64,000 bases of DNA from Mesobacillus jeotgali. GTDB lineage: Bacteria; Bacillota; Bacilli; Bacillales; Cytobacillaceae. The DNA lies in NCBI RefSeq assembly GCF_900166585.1, contig NZ_FVZC01000007.1, positions 372,001-436,000 of the forward strand, in the 5' to 3' direction. The translations under genes were made by a program, and so were the position numbers. The notes beneath the pieces were generated by a model. It worked only from the letters and a program-made list of their open reading frames with translations, was not told the DNA's origin and searched no databases. Shown piece by piece: positions 1 through 7,650 of the stretch; positions within the stretch are counted from its first letter, which is position 1; every line of letters begins with the position of its first letter.

Positions 1-698
1 TTCACTCCGCCATTCGTGAAACACTAATGCCTAATGCAAAACCACGGTATGCGGGATACACCTGTTGGAGGGCGGTTGTTCAGGCCGGACCCGACTTAAA
101 GGGTTATGATCAGAAAGTCTTTATAGAAACCTGGGGCCGCAGGGGACGCTTTGGTTTGGTTCCTTTGCCAGACAACCGGATCTATTGGTTTGCCTGCGTT
201 AATGCCAAAGCCGGGGATTCTCAATTAAGAACCTTTTCTGTACAGAACTTGATCAAGATATTTGATGGGTACCATGAGCCGATCCCTGGCATACTGGCAC
301 AAACGTCTGATCACCAATTGCTCCATCATGATATTTATGATCTGCCGCCAATCCACCGCTTTGTATTTGGGAACATAGTTTTGCTCGGTGACTCGGCCCA
401 TGCCATGACCCCCAATCTGGGACAAGGAGCAGGACAGTCTATTGAAGATGCAGTCATCCTCGCAGGTCATTTAAAAAGAAGCCCGACAATTAAAGAGGCA
501 TTGAAAAGATATGAACACGAACGAACTGCGCGGACCAGTGTAATTACCAGAATGTCAAAGCGGGTTGGAATGGTGGCACAGTTGAATGACCGAGTTTCTG
601 TGACTCTTCGAGATGCACTATTCCCGCATATTCCAGCCAGGGTTATGGAAAAACAGCTGAAATACCTGTACGAAGTGAGGCTTGAAGGACTTCTGTAA
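1..698 (+). CDS. FAD-dependent monooxygenase, C-terminal part (5' end outside window)
   Basis: This is the C-terminal part of a class A flavin monooxygenase (PHBH/UbiH-like fold) that would hydroxylate a small, probably aromatic substrate using NAD(P)H and O2. The frame is open from base 3, and the residues before the first ATG (HSAIRETLMP, then RYAGYTCWRAVV) match the stretch that follows the DGxxS FAD motif in this family. The ATG at 27 is therefore internal and the true start lies upstream. The second FAD-binding motif GDSAHAMTPNLGQGAGQS is intact and is followed by the usual helical tail. The substrate cannot be told. The family assignment is firm. Confidence 0.88.
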   Translation, partial: HSAIRETLMPNAKPRYAGYTCWRAVVQAGPDLKGYDQKVFIETWGRRGRFGLVPLPDNRIYWFACVNAKAGDSQLRTFSVQNLIKIFDGYHEPIPGILAQTSDHQLLHHDIYDLPPIHRFVFGNIVLLGDSAHAMTPNLGQGAGQSIEDAVILAGHLKRSPTIKEALKRYEHERTARTSVITRMSKRVGMVAQLNDRVSVTLRDALFPHIPARVMEKQLKYLYEVRLEGLL

Positions 699-714
699 AT
701 GATTTTCTTTTATG

Positions 715-879
715 AAGGCAGGAGAAGTTTATAATCGGTGCTTTGTTCCTTGAATTATTCGTTATGACTGGAAGAGACTTCTATTTAGCCAAAGTAGATC
801 ATCCACCTAATTTTACTCTGTTAAAGATGTTTATAAAGACGGGGAACAAAAGTTTAAACAGGCAAAGGCTACAAGGTAA
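715..879 (+). pseudogene. Possible decayed coding remnant
   Basis: No intact gene lies between the monooxygenase and the next lipoprotein. Two adjoining stretches in different frames read like protein: one contains GRDFYLAKVDHPPNF, and another ends DVYKDGEQKFKQAKATR at a TAA at 877-879. Their junction near 815-830 would need a frameshift. This could be the tail of a dead gene or chance; I recognise no family. Confidence 0.22.
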
Positions 880-954
880 TTGATTATAATCAACTCGATG
901 GACTTACTAACTTCAGGTTTGTCTAATAAAAGTCCAACTAAAAAGGAGGAACTT

Positions 955-1281
955 ATGAGGTATCTAAACATTGTATATCTCGTATTGCTAATGATTTTGG
1001 CATCTTGTTCTCCTGAAGAGCAACCAGGAACATATTCACTGATAATTGTTTCTGGTGAAGAGAATATAAGTGAAACATTTACAAAATATATCGGCGTTTC
1101 CTTAATTGAATATGAGCATTTAACTAGTCTCGAGGCAGCACAAGTAAAATATCCAAACTACGATATAGAGAAAGCCCCCGCAATTTTGATATTCAGAGAC
1201 AACGGAGCAGAATTAAAAAAGCTACAGTTGAAAACATATGATATTGAAGAGGCGAAGGAATGGTTAGAAGATACACTTTAA
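955..1281 (+). CDS. Small lipoprotein, unknown function
   Basis: A protein of about 108 residues. The ATG at 955 is chosen because AAAAGGAGG ends a few bases upstream, while the longer frame from 880 has no ribosome-binding site. A short hydrophobic signal ends in a lipobox (LASC), so the mature protein should be lipid-anchored on the outer face of the membrane with Cys at +1. The body of about 90 residues contains PAILIFRDNGAE followed by a charged helix, which loosely recalls the second half of a thioredoxin fold, but no CxxC is present. The function is unknown. Confidence 0.7.
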   Translation: MRYLNIVYLVLLMILASCSPEEQPGTYSLIIVSGEENISETFTKYIGVSLIEYEHLTSLEAAQVKYPNYDIEKAPAILIFRDNGAELKKLQLKTYDIEEAKEWLEDTL

Positions 1282-1417
1282 AATCGTTTTTTTAACATAT
1301 TGAAACGTGAATCCAGGCAAATTTCTTTCTAAGCTTATGATGCCAATTTGTAAAAGAAGGCATTTTTGTTAGTTTTGTTGAATCATATATTTACATAAAG
1401 TGGAAAGGGGAGGTCAT

Positions 1418-2049
1418 ATGAAGGGGATTCGAATATCGAAAGTTACTATCTTATCACTTTTGTTTTTATTAACAAGTACCCTATTATTAGGATGCAAGAA
1501 TAGTGATGATTTACATGTTAAGCAAAGTTCGGCAGAGGGAGTTGAAACCGATGCTGAAAAGTCAGAGCAAGATATTTCAGAATTGACAAATCAAATAGAG
1601 TCACTTCAAACGCAAACCGAATCCTTGAATCAGCAAAATCAATATTTAGTGGATGTTATTAAAAGGATAGTAGAAGATTTTTCTGATGAAGAAATGTTGG
1701 AGTTTGCCCGAAGTCAGTTTATTTATGATTTACAAATTAATGGAAAAACCATTCCCGAGAATGGAGAATTGGCTATTTCTTCAGGGAATGTGGAAATTTT
1801 ATTATCACAAAGAAGTATGGGTTACGATATTTTACAACCTGATTGGTTAGAAAAGGGAAAAATTAGTGGGGACTAAATTTTGATACTACTCATTGGACTG
1901 CAACAGGAAGAGATGGTACTGTCAATACAGCCAGAGGTTATGAAGCAACAAATGTCAAAGCAGGAGAACGGATATCCTTTAAAATTACGGATGAATTGAA
2001 AGAACGACTAAACCTTGATACAAATTTAATACAAATTGAAGTTAACTAA
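1418..2049 (+). pseudogene. Lipoprotein gene interrupted by a frameshift
   Basis: The ATG at 1418 follows GGGGAGG with good spacing. A signal peptide with lipobox LLGC is followed by a coiled-coil segment rich in Gln and Leu (roughly residues 45-75) and a globular part. The frame stops at 1876, but the next frame continues without a break as WGLNFDTTHWTATGRDG and ends IQIEVN at the TAA at 2047-2049, and this continuation has protein-like composition. One base lost or two gained near 1868-1876 (GGGGACTAAATTTT) would explain it. It may be a decayed gene, a sequencing error at the homopolymers or, less likely, real recoding. The function is unknown. Confidence 0.6.
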
Positions 2050-2123
2050 TATTTTTTTGACACTTAGTAATAGTAGAAGATTATATTCCATAAAAGCTCG
2101 ATTATGAAAGATTGTACGAGAAC

Positions 2124-2177
2124 ACACAAAAAATGGCGTGCCAGGACTGTAATCAGTTCACACGCCATTTTTTGTGT
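2124..2177. terminator. Bidirectional intrinsic terminator
   Basis: Perfect 17-bp inverted repeat (2124-2140 with 2161-2177) ending in TGGCGTG/CACGCCA with A/T tracts on both outer flanks. It sits between the frameshifted lipoprotein (+) and the YvrJ-like gene (-) and can serve both. Confidence 0.88.
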
Positions 2178-2190
2178 TTAAATTGGTTCA

Positions 2191-2400
2191 TTACTGTTGG
2201 ATGTTCATCTCACGGATGGTTTCCTGGCTTGCAATGGCAGGGTAAACCGGCTCAGGGTCTGACCTTTCCTGCAATCTAACGGGCAGGCTTTGGATTGATT
2301 GGATGACTGCATCAAGCTTGGCTTCGATTCGCTGCAGCAAGTACAGTGTCACAACAATCGGGAACCCAACTTCGCTGATGAACGGAATCAGCTGCTCCAT
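2191..2400 (-). CDS. YvrJ family small protein
   Basis: A 69-residue protein resembling the YvrJ family of bacilli. It opens with MEQLIPFISEVGFPIVVTLY, one hydrophobic membrane helix, followed by a short amphipathic segment (QRIEAKLDAVIQSIQSL). The ATG at 2400 is preferred over the upstream start at 2445 because AAAGGAGG lies just before it. It is the last gene of a three-gene cluster (DUF1659, DUF2922, YvrJ) that recurs in Bacillaceae and has no established function. A terminator hairpin lies between it and the preceding gene. Confidence 0.78.
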   Translation of the reverse strand: MEQLIPFISEVGFPIVVTLYLLQRIEAKLDAVIQSIQSLPVRLQERSDPEPVYPAIASQETIREMNIQQ

Positions 2401-2432
2401 GTGCGATTCCTCCTTTCTTGTATTTAAAACAA

Positions 2433-2460
2433 GAGCCGGTCTCATGAATTAGACCGGCTC
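2433..2460 (-). terminator. Intercistronic hairpin between DUF2922 and YvrJ genes
   Basis: 10-bp perfect stem (GAGCCGGTCT with AGACCGGCTC), 8-base loop, followed on the minus strand by TTGTTTT. It can end transcription after the DUF2922 gene, so the YvrJ-like gene may be read at a lower level or from readthrough. Confidence 0.75.
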
Positions 2461-2467
2461 ATGCTTA

Positions 2468-2686
2468 TTAGATTAGCTCATAGTCAGTTACATTGCGTTC
2501 GATGACACGAGCGCTATCAACGGCGACCAGGGTGCCATTGGTTGGAAGGAACGCGTTGGAAGCAATGATTTGTTCCATTGCCCGCTTGACTGCTGCTGGA
2601 TCAATGGGCTCCTTAGGGTTATCAACCGCCAGCTTGGTAAACTTGCCAAGATCAGTAGCGAATTGCAACTCAAGTGTTTTAGCCAT
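2468..2686 (-). CDS. DUF2922 domain protein
   Basis: A 72-residue protein that fits DUF2922: MAKTLELQFATDLGK at the start, VDNPKEPIDPAAVKRAMEQI in the middle and RVIERNVTDYEL at the end. The ATG at 2686 is taken because AGGAGGTG precedes it by a normal spacer; the in-frame GTG at 2695 overlaps that site. Soluble, no signal peptide. The biochemical role of the family is unknown. It is cotranscribed with the DUF1659 gene 36 bases upstream. Confidence 0.85.
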   Translation of the reverse strand: MAKTLELQFATDLGKFTKLAVDNPKEPIDPAAVKRAMEQIIASNAFLPTNGTLVAVDSARVIERNVTDYELI

Positions 2687-2722
2687 GTTTTTCACCTCCT
2701 ATTAAATTGGTAGAATGCCAGA

Positions 2723-2938
2723 TTAGATGATATCGAAGCTGTCGTTACGCTCCACAGAGCTTAATAAGTCTGCGCTAAGCCCGCCAAGAGCCACAGCTGC
2801 TTGCTGTACCTGGTCAGGAGTAGCTTCCTTTCTCACATAACGGTACGTCTTACCCTTGAAGATCGGCTCGCCCTTTTCATCAAGCCCAGCCTCAAACATC
2901 AGCCTCATATTCGAATCCTTCAACATTGCCATTGCCAT
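2723..2938 (-). CDS. DUF1659 domain protein
   Basis: A 71-residue protein matching DUF1659: a start of the type MAMAMLKDSNMRLMFEAGLD, a central GEPIFKGKTYRYVR strand pair and an alanine-rich helix (DQVQQAAVALGGLSADLL). The start at 2938 follows AAAGGAGGTG; the GTG at 2947 overlaps the ribosome-binding site. It is the first gene of the mini-operon with DUF2922 and YvrJ. The function is unknown. Confidence 0.85.
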   Translation of the reverse strand: MAMAMLKDSNMRLMFEAGLDEKGEPIFKGKTYRYVRKEATPDQVQQAAVALGGLSADLLSSVERNDSFDII

Positions 2939-3019
2939 TTGCCTCACCTCCTTTCACCTTCTATATACAGGCGGGGAAGGGAAAAGGACAGGGTGGGAAA
3001 ATCTTTTTAGGAACTTAGT

Positions 3020-3405
3020 AGATTGACCGATTGCTATTGGACAAACCTAGAGGGGAGGAATAAGAAAGTGTCCGATAGAAGGGCTCTATCGGACACTCCG
3101 GAAGGAAAAGAAGGAAAAAGTGTCCAATAGAAGGGCTGTATCGGACAATCCGGGTGGAGAGGAAGGAGAAAGTGTCCAATAGAAAGGCTCTATCGGACAA
3201 ACCGGGTGGAGAGGAAGGAAGAAGTGTCCAATAGAGGGGCTCTATCGGACAAACCGGGTGGAGAGGAAGGAAGAAGTGTCCAATAGAGGGGCTCTATCGG
3301 ACAAACCGGGTGGAGAGGAAGGAAGAAGTGTCCAATAGAAGGACTCTATCGGACAAACCGGGTGGAGAGGAAGGAAGAAGTGTCCAATAGAAGGACTCTA
3401 CAGGA
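3020..3405. repeat. 52-bp tandem array, hairpin type (family 1)
   Basis: Units begin with GTGTCC(A/G)ATAG at 3068, 3120, 3172, 3224, 3276, 3328 and 3380, exactly 52 bp apart. A degenerate half unit (about 3020-3067) precedes them, and the last unit breaks off near 3405. Each unit holds an inverted repeat, GTCCGATAG with CTATCGGAC around a 7-base loop, then a purine-rich linker (GGTGGAGAGGAAGGAAGAA). No unique spacers and no coding signature. It lies between the DUF1659 gene and the terminator of the PH-domain gene. Confidence 0.95.
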
Positions 3406-3453
3406 TCCTCCTGGCGGAATAAAAGGGAAGATTCGATTGTTTTTATTCAGGCA

Positions 3454-3485
3454 TAAAAAAGCATTCCTGTTCAAACCAGGAATGC
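3454..3485 (-). terminator. Intrinsic terminator of the PH-domain gene
   Basis: On the minus strand GCATTCCTG, 7-base loop, CAGGAATGC, then TTTTTTAT. It lies 10 bases beyond the stop codon of the PH-domain gene. Confidence 0.9.
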
Positions 3486-3495
3486 CTTCTGGATG

Positions 3496-3864
3496 TTATA
3501 AAAGCGCCTCGGCAATCAGCCTATCGAACTTCCGGATGTCGACGCCTTTTTTCAGGTTGACCTTGATATGGCCTGCTCTCGTCCATAGTTCCACCTCGGC
3601 GTTCATATCAAACAGACTGCCGGCGTTTTCGGTGGACCACATATTGATGGATGAGTAGGGAAGGGAGTAGATTTCGACCTTTTTTCCTGTAAGGCCTTGG
3701 GCGTCCCTAACAATCAATCGTTTATTGGTAAAGATTGCGCTGTCGCGAATGGTTTTGTAAGCTGCGATTGCTTTTTCGCCTTCGACCAAGAGTCCATCCA
3801 CATCGTTTGGTATCGGGCATTCAGAAATGAATGTCCATGCTAAAATTGCTTGAGTTGCGACCAT
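3496..3864 (-). CDS. Bacterial PH-domain protein
   Basis: A 122-residue soluble protein with one bacterial pleckstrin-homology domain (PF08000 type, YvbH-like). The pattern is a strand with LLVEGEKAIAAYKTIRD, then SAIFTNKRLIVRDAQGLTGKK, then EIYSLPYSSINMWSTENAG, ending in a helix (VDIRKFDRLIAEALL). AGGAGG precedes the ATG at 3864. The role is unknown. It is monocistronic, with its own terminator downstream. Confidence 0.85.
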   Translation of the reverse strand: MVATQAILAWTFISECPIPNDVDGLLVEGEKAIAAYKTIRDSAIFTNKRLIVRDAQGLTGKKVEIYSLPYSSINMWSTENAGSLFDMNAEVELWTRAGHIKVNLKKGVDIRKFDRLIAEALL

Positions 3865-3928
3865 TTCGATAACCTCCTGAAATAAGTATCTTCCCTTCTT
3901 TTATTCTGTATTTTAATGGGAATACCTG

Positions 3929-4426
3929 CTAAATCTTTTTCTTTTTCCAGGGTCTTAAAAAGGAAATAATAAAGATGAAAATGGTGACGGCAACTTGAAA
4001 ATAGACTGCACTTTGTCTTGTTTCGTGATTCTGGATGAAAATAGGATTACTTAATGCTGCTTCCTTTTGTGTCTCGAGTAACTCCATATTTTCGACCATC
4101 AGCTCGTCCACTACAAAAATCCCGACAATTGTTTGAATGATATACAGCAGGAATTTCACGCCAATCCATTTGTGCTTGAAAAATCCCCAATTGGTGAAGA
4201 AGCCATATATGAAGCCGACCAGCAGGGTTCCAATCGCACCCCATCTGACAATATGGTCACTGATCGTGACGATGTTTTTGTAGCCAAGGTAGGCCTCGTC
4301 ATATTGAGTGAAATCAATATGGAGATTTAACGCTACGGAGCTCAAAATCCCCCCAAAGAATAACACCACCAGAAAGACGTGCATCATTTTTAACCATCTC
4401 AAGCCCTTAGGCCCTATTTTTTTCAT
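3929..4426 (-). CDS. Integral membrane protein, four predicted helices
   Basis: A 165-residue membrane protein with about four transmembrane helices (near residues 12-32, 56-76, 83-105 and 138-158). The order of helices and the first motif (LKMMHVFLVVLFFGGILSS) suggest a DUF2269-like family, but this is a resemblance only. The ATG at 4426 is chosen for GGAGG with a 7-base spacer; the frame extends 18 codons upstream without such a site. The C-terminus is basic (WKKKKI), consistent with a cytoplasmic end. Confidence 0.68.
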   Translation of the reverse strand: MKKIGPKGLRWLKMMHVFLVVLFFGGILSSVALNLHIDFTQYDEAYLGYKNIVTISDHIVRWGAIGTLLVGFIYGFFTNWGFFKHKWIGVKFLLYIIQTIVGIFVVDELMVENMELLETQKEAALSNPIFIQNHETRQSAVYFQVAVTIFIFIISFLRPWKKKKI

Positions 4427-4627
4427 GTCATACCTCCAGGTTGCTTTATGATGCTTCCTATTATAGAAGGAGGTGGACAATCCAATAATGTTCCGCAGCC
4501 TTAAACATCTGTACGACTGTGGACTTATTTTTCATTTTTTTTTTGGGAGGGGGTAGAAGAAAAAAGTATCCGATAGATACCAAAAAAGGACAACGTTCTC
4601 GGACATCGCCCCATGCTTCCTACCGTA

Positions 4628-4656
4628 TTGATTTGGATTTTGTTTTCGGGTAGTAT
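4628..4656 (+). promoter_or_regulatory. Sigma-A promoter for the MFS leader RNA
   Basis: TTGATT at 4628-4633, 17-base spacer, TAGTAT at 4651-4656. Transcription would begin near 4663 and give a leader of about 200 nt before the MFS start codon. Confidence 0.6.
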
Positions 4657-4739
4657 GGTATTACTATTTTATGGAAGGGTGACTTGGGGCGATGATGAAC
4701 TAATCCTGTTTAAGAATGAATTGGAATACATCAATCTTT

Positions 4740-4862
4740 CTGGATAGGGTTAGGCCTGCCTTCTGAGAACTCAATGTTAATGATGAATATACCGTGGTAT
4801 GTTCTGTGTTCTTTTTGTGGTTGAAGTGCCCCTCTATCCAGTATAGAATAGGGGGCTTTTTT
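4740..4862 (+). promoter_or_regulatory. Probable ribosome-mediated attenuator upstream of the MFS exporter
   Basis: A terminator-like hairpin (GCCCC 4828-4832 with GGGGC 4852-4856, extended by CTAT/ATAG) is followed by six T bases (4857-4862) that directly precede the ATG. Its 3' arm contains the GGGGG that serves as ribosome-binding site. The upstream segment CTGGATAG (4740-4747) is the exact complement of CTATCCAG (4834-4841) in the 5' arm and can form an alternative, antiterminating pairing. A short ORF (4774-4824) lies between the two halves. This is the arrangement of antibiotic-responsive leaders in which a stalled ribosome decides the fold. Confidence 0.6.
4774..4824 (+). CDS. Putative leader peptide of the MFS exporter
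   Basis: A 16-codon ORF reading MLMMNIPWYVLCSFCG, with internal ATGs at 4780 and 4783. It ends with TGA four bases before the attenuator hairpin. The ribosome-binding site is weak (GAGAA), so which ATG is used is open. Position and length suit a regulatory peptide whose translation is sensed, not a working protein. A longer frame that enters the MFS gene from the GTG at 4794 overlaps it in another phase. Confidence 0.42.
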   Translation: MLMMNIPWYVLCSFCG

Positions 4863-6110
4863 ATGTCTGAAATGACACATGACCCAAAAGTAGGCTTGGG
4901 TGCATTGTTTAAAAATCAGGTAATACGGACAATTTTGCTGTCGGTGCTGTTTTTGCAGATCGGGATCTGGGTACGGAATTATTCGATTCTGTTGTATGTG
5001 ATTGAAAAGACGAACGAAAACCCGATTGCGGTTTCTTTGATATCTGTTGCTGAATTTGCGCCGATTTTCTTATTTTCGTTCATAGGTGGGACGTTCGCGG
5101 ATCGCTGGCGGCCGAAGAAGACGATGATCTGGTGTGATCTGTTAAGTGCGGTATCTGTTTTTGCGGTGCTGCTGACGTTGTTTTTTGGGAGTTGGAAAAT
5201 GATTTTCTTCGCTACATTGGTTTCTTCCATCCTGTCGCAATTTTCACAGCCGTCAGGGATGAAGCTGTTCAAACAGCATGTACCGATGGAGCTTGTCCAA
5301 ATGGGGATGTCGATGTACCAGACCGTCTTTGCGCTCTTTATGATTCTAGGACCTGTTCTTGGGACCTTTGTCTATCAGCGCTTCGGGATTCTTGCATCTG
5401 TTGCCGTAATGGGAGTTGCCTTCATTTGCTCCGCAGCGGTCTTGCTGATGCTGCCTGCAGATAAGGAAGCATCTGAAGAAAAACCAAAAACAACTTTGAT
5501 GGAAGAGATGAAGGCGGGATTCCGCTATGTATTAAACAGCAGGGCGTTGTCATTGCTGGGCGGATGTTTCGCGGCAGCAGGTCTCGCCATCGGATTGACC
5601 CAGCCGCTTGGCGTATTCCTGATTACAGAAAGGCTGGGATTGCCTAAGGAAGATCTGCAATGGCTAATGGCCGCGTTTGGAGTAGGAATGATTCTAGGTG
5701 GAGGCATCACAGTTGCGATTTCGAGGAAGGTTCAGCCGCAGGTGCTGCTGGCGATCGGTATGGCAGCCAGTGCAATAGGGTTTATCGGGATGGGATTATC
5801 AACCGTATTCTGGCTGACATTGACGGCGCAATTTTTCTCTGGATTGTTTATGCCATGCATTCACATCGGCATCAATACAATGATTTTACAAAACACGGAA
5901 GAATCCTTCATTGGGCGCGTGAACGGTATCCTTAACCCAGTCTTCATGGGGGCGATGGTCATCACCATGTCAGCAGCAGGATGGCTGAAAACACATCTTT
6001 CTATTGTCTACATTTATGAAACGGCAGCCATTCTGCTCTTTATTGGCATTATGGTTTTGGTTCCTTTGATGAAAAAGAATCCGAAGGTAAGCCTTGAAAA
6101 GGGAGTATAG
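4863..6110 (+). CDS. MFS drug/macrolide-type efflux transporter
   Basis: A 415-residue, 12-helix major facilitator of the macrolide-efflux/enterobactin-exporter type (MFS_3). The loop between helices 2 and 3 has GGTFADRWRPKKTMIWCDLLS, the signature A position. The C-terminal half (ALSLLGGCFAAAGLAIGLTQPLG) repeats the fold. The ATG at 4863 gives the family-typical short cytoplasmic N-terminus (MSEMTHDPKVGLGALFKN); the longer frame from 4794 would run through the attenuator hairpin. Likely role: proton-driven export of a hydrophobic drug. The leader argues for induction by a translation inhibitor. The substrate is unknown. Confidence 0.88.
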   Translation: MSEMTHDPKVGLGALFKNQVIRTILLSVLFLQIGIWVRNYSILLYVIEKTNENPIAVSLISVAEFAPIFLFSFIGGTFADRWRPKKTMIWCDLLSAVSVFAVLLTLFFGSWKMIFFATLVSSILSQFSQPSGMKLFKQHVPMELVQMGMSMYQTVFALFMILGPVLGTFVYQRFGILASVAVMGVAFICSAAVLLMLPADKEASEEKPKTTLMEEMKAGFRYVLNSRALSLLGGCFAAAGLAIGLTQPLGVFLITERLGLPKEDLQWLMAAFGVGMILGGGITVAISRKVQPQVLLAIGMAASAIGFIGMGLSTVFWLTLTAQFFSGLFMPCIHIGINTMILQNTEESFIGRVNGILNPVFMGAMVITMSAAGWLKTHLSIVYIYETAAILLFIGIMVLVPLMKKNPKVSLEKGV

Positions 6111-6112
6111 GG

Positions 6113-6146
6113 GAAAGGAGGTCCTTTTTTAAGGGCCTCCTTTCTT
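6113..6146. terminator. Intrinsic terminator between convergent genes
   Basis: GAAAGGAGG-TCC with GGG-CCTCCTTTC around a T-rich loop. It directly follows the MFS stop at 6108-6110 and precedes the stop of the DUF438 gene on the other strand. Confidence 0.7.
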
Positions 6147-6147
6147 G

Positions 6148-7377
6148 TTAAGACAAAATCCTTTTTTCTCCCTGAAGGGCCTGGATCGGGTCGATGTTCT
6201 GCGTGAACTCGAGGGTGCCGATGTACTGGTTGTCTTCGTCACGAACGGCAAAGTAACGGATGTAGACGAATTTGTCGCGGATTTTGATCCAGAAATCTTC
6301 GGTGTCTTTTTTGCCTGATTTGAAGTCACGCAACAGGTCCTCGACTACATGAACGCTTCGTGGCGGGTGGCAGTTTTGGACAGTACGGCCAATCACGGCT
6401 TTTGTGCGCGCGAAGATCCGTTCCTTTCCATGTGAAAAATAGCGGACCACATCATTCTGGTCAATGAAGGTAATATCGACAGGCAGATGGTTCAGCAGCA
6501 GTTCGAGCTGCTTTAATGACAGGATGCCTGTCTCCATTTTAATATAGCCTTCAGAGATGGCGTCAGCGTCGATCTGTCTTCGGGCAGGCTTCCATTCCTC
6601 GGTTGGAGCGGTCAGAAAGTAGCCAATCTCATCACTTTCGTGTGCGATCTTAACCCATTCATCCTCGGTGAAATTTTGCAACGCCATTGGGAAGAGGATA
6701 TTTTCTTCCCTGTAGATCATTTCGCTGACTTCCCTGATGACAAACTGGACTTCCTCGATGACCGTGTTTTTATTGCCGTCATAATTGGCCAGTTTTTGCT
6801 TCGCGGCCTTAATCCCGTCCCGGATAAAGTCGTCAATCCTCCACATATTTGTCGTTGGGCCGTAAATCCCGTACTTTTCAAGGTAGGGGAAGATCAGGTT
6901 CTCTTTTCGGCTGTAGTGCTTATCAATGTCATAGAGCAGATTGCAGTCTTCCAGTAAGTAATTTATATGTTCCGGGCTGTCTGCTTCCGCGAATTGTTCC
7001 AGGTGAACCTGCAGCCTGTTTTGTAAAAGCAGTTCAATCTCGCGGTTTTCCAGCTCGAATGTATGAACTGGATGTCCTGGCTGCTCCTCCGGTCCGTACG
7101 TGGAAAAGTTATCTTCAATTGCTCCTCTAAACATAGCCGAATGGGCAGAGTATATACGTTGCATTTCTGCAACAGACAAATCACCTTCAGCCAGCTCGAC
7201 ATGCTCTAGGCCGGCAATTTCATCAATTGTTATTTTTCCAATAAAAGCATCAAAGTGCGCTCTAACTTCGTTGGCATTTTTACCATCATGCAGATCTTTG
7301 AATAGCTGTTTTAAAATCACCTTGCGTTTCGCAGGATCCATTGCTTTCAACTCACGGTTATTAATTATTTCACTCAT
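6148..7377 (-). CDS. DUF438 / hemerythrin / PAS protein
   Basis: A 409-residue cytoplasmic protein with three parts: DUF438 (about residues 12-75), a hemerythrin-type helical bundle (about 85-235; candidate ligands in HSAMF, DKHYSRKENLIFPYLEKYG and YREENILFP) that would hold a di-iron centre, and a C-terminal PAS domain (about 285-400, from LPVDITFIDQNDVVRYFSHG). Such proteins are thought to sense oxygen or nitric oxide; that is family knowledge, not shown here. The ATG at 7377 is taken because GGGAGGA lies 9 bases away; the ATG at 7383 is too close. Monocistronic. Confidence 0.85.
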   Translation of the reverse strand: MSEIINNRELKAMDPAKRKVILKQLFKDLHDGKNANEVRAHFDAFIGKITIDEIAGLEHVELAEGDLSVAEMQRIYSAHSAMFRGAIEDNFSTYGPEEQPGHPVHTFELENREIELLLQNRLQVHLEQFAEADSPEHINYLLEDCNLLYDIDKHYSRKENLIFPYLEKYGIYGPTTNMWRIDDFIRDGIKAAKQKLANYDGNKNTVIEEVQFVIREVSEMIYREENILFPMALQNFTEDEWVKIAHESDEIGYFLTAPTEEWKPARRQIDADAISEGYIKMETGILSLKQLELLLNHLPVDITFIDQNDVVRYFSHGKERIFARTKAVIGRTVQNCHPPRSVHVVEDLLRDFKSGKKDTEDFWIKIRDKFVYIRYFAVRDEDNQYIGTLEFTQNIDPIQALQGEKRILS

Positions 7378-7650
7378 GTCCATGCTCCTCCCAGAGTGTA
7401 TATAGGATGCAGTTAATCATGTTTCATATCGTAAAAATAACACTTATCCAAACATAAAGTAGTGATGCAAATCATTCTTTGTGGGTTTTTTGAGAAATTA
7501 AGCATGGAAAATTGAGCTGTAAAGGACCAAGCTAAAATGTAAAGATAGGAACGATTAAATGACCGGGGAGAAACTTCCTTGCGGGACAATATAATAGCGG
7601 AGAAGTAAACAAGCAGGGGGGAAGGTTGCAGGAACTAAGAAAAGTGGCCT
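7378..7650. other. Intergenic region upstream of the DUF438 gene
   Basis: No convincing gene. A plus-strand TATAAT sits at 7590-7595 without a clear -35 box. If used, it would give only a short RNA ending at the terminator near 7651-7680. The promoter of the DUF438 gene should lie here on the minus strand, but I cannot assign its boxes with confidence. Confidence 0.35.

Noticed and set aside
3020..3405. CRISPR array
   Set aside because: The units have no unique spacers; whole 52-bp units repeat. No cas genes are in the window. The same applies to the arrays at 38309 and 58879.
4794..4862. N-terminal extension of the MFS exporter from the GTG at 4794
   Set aside because: It would be translated through the attenuator hairpin and its T-run, lacks a ribosome-binding site, and gives an N-terminus unlike the family.
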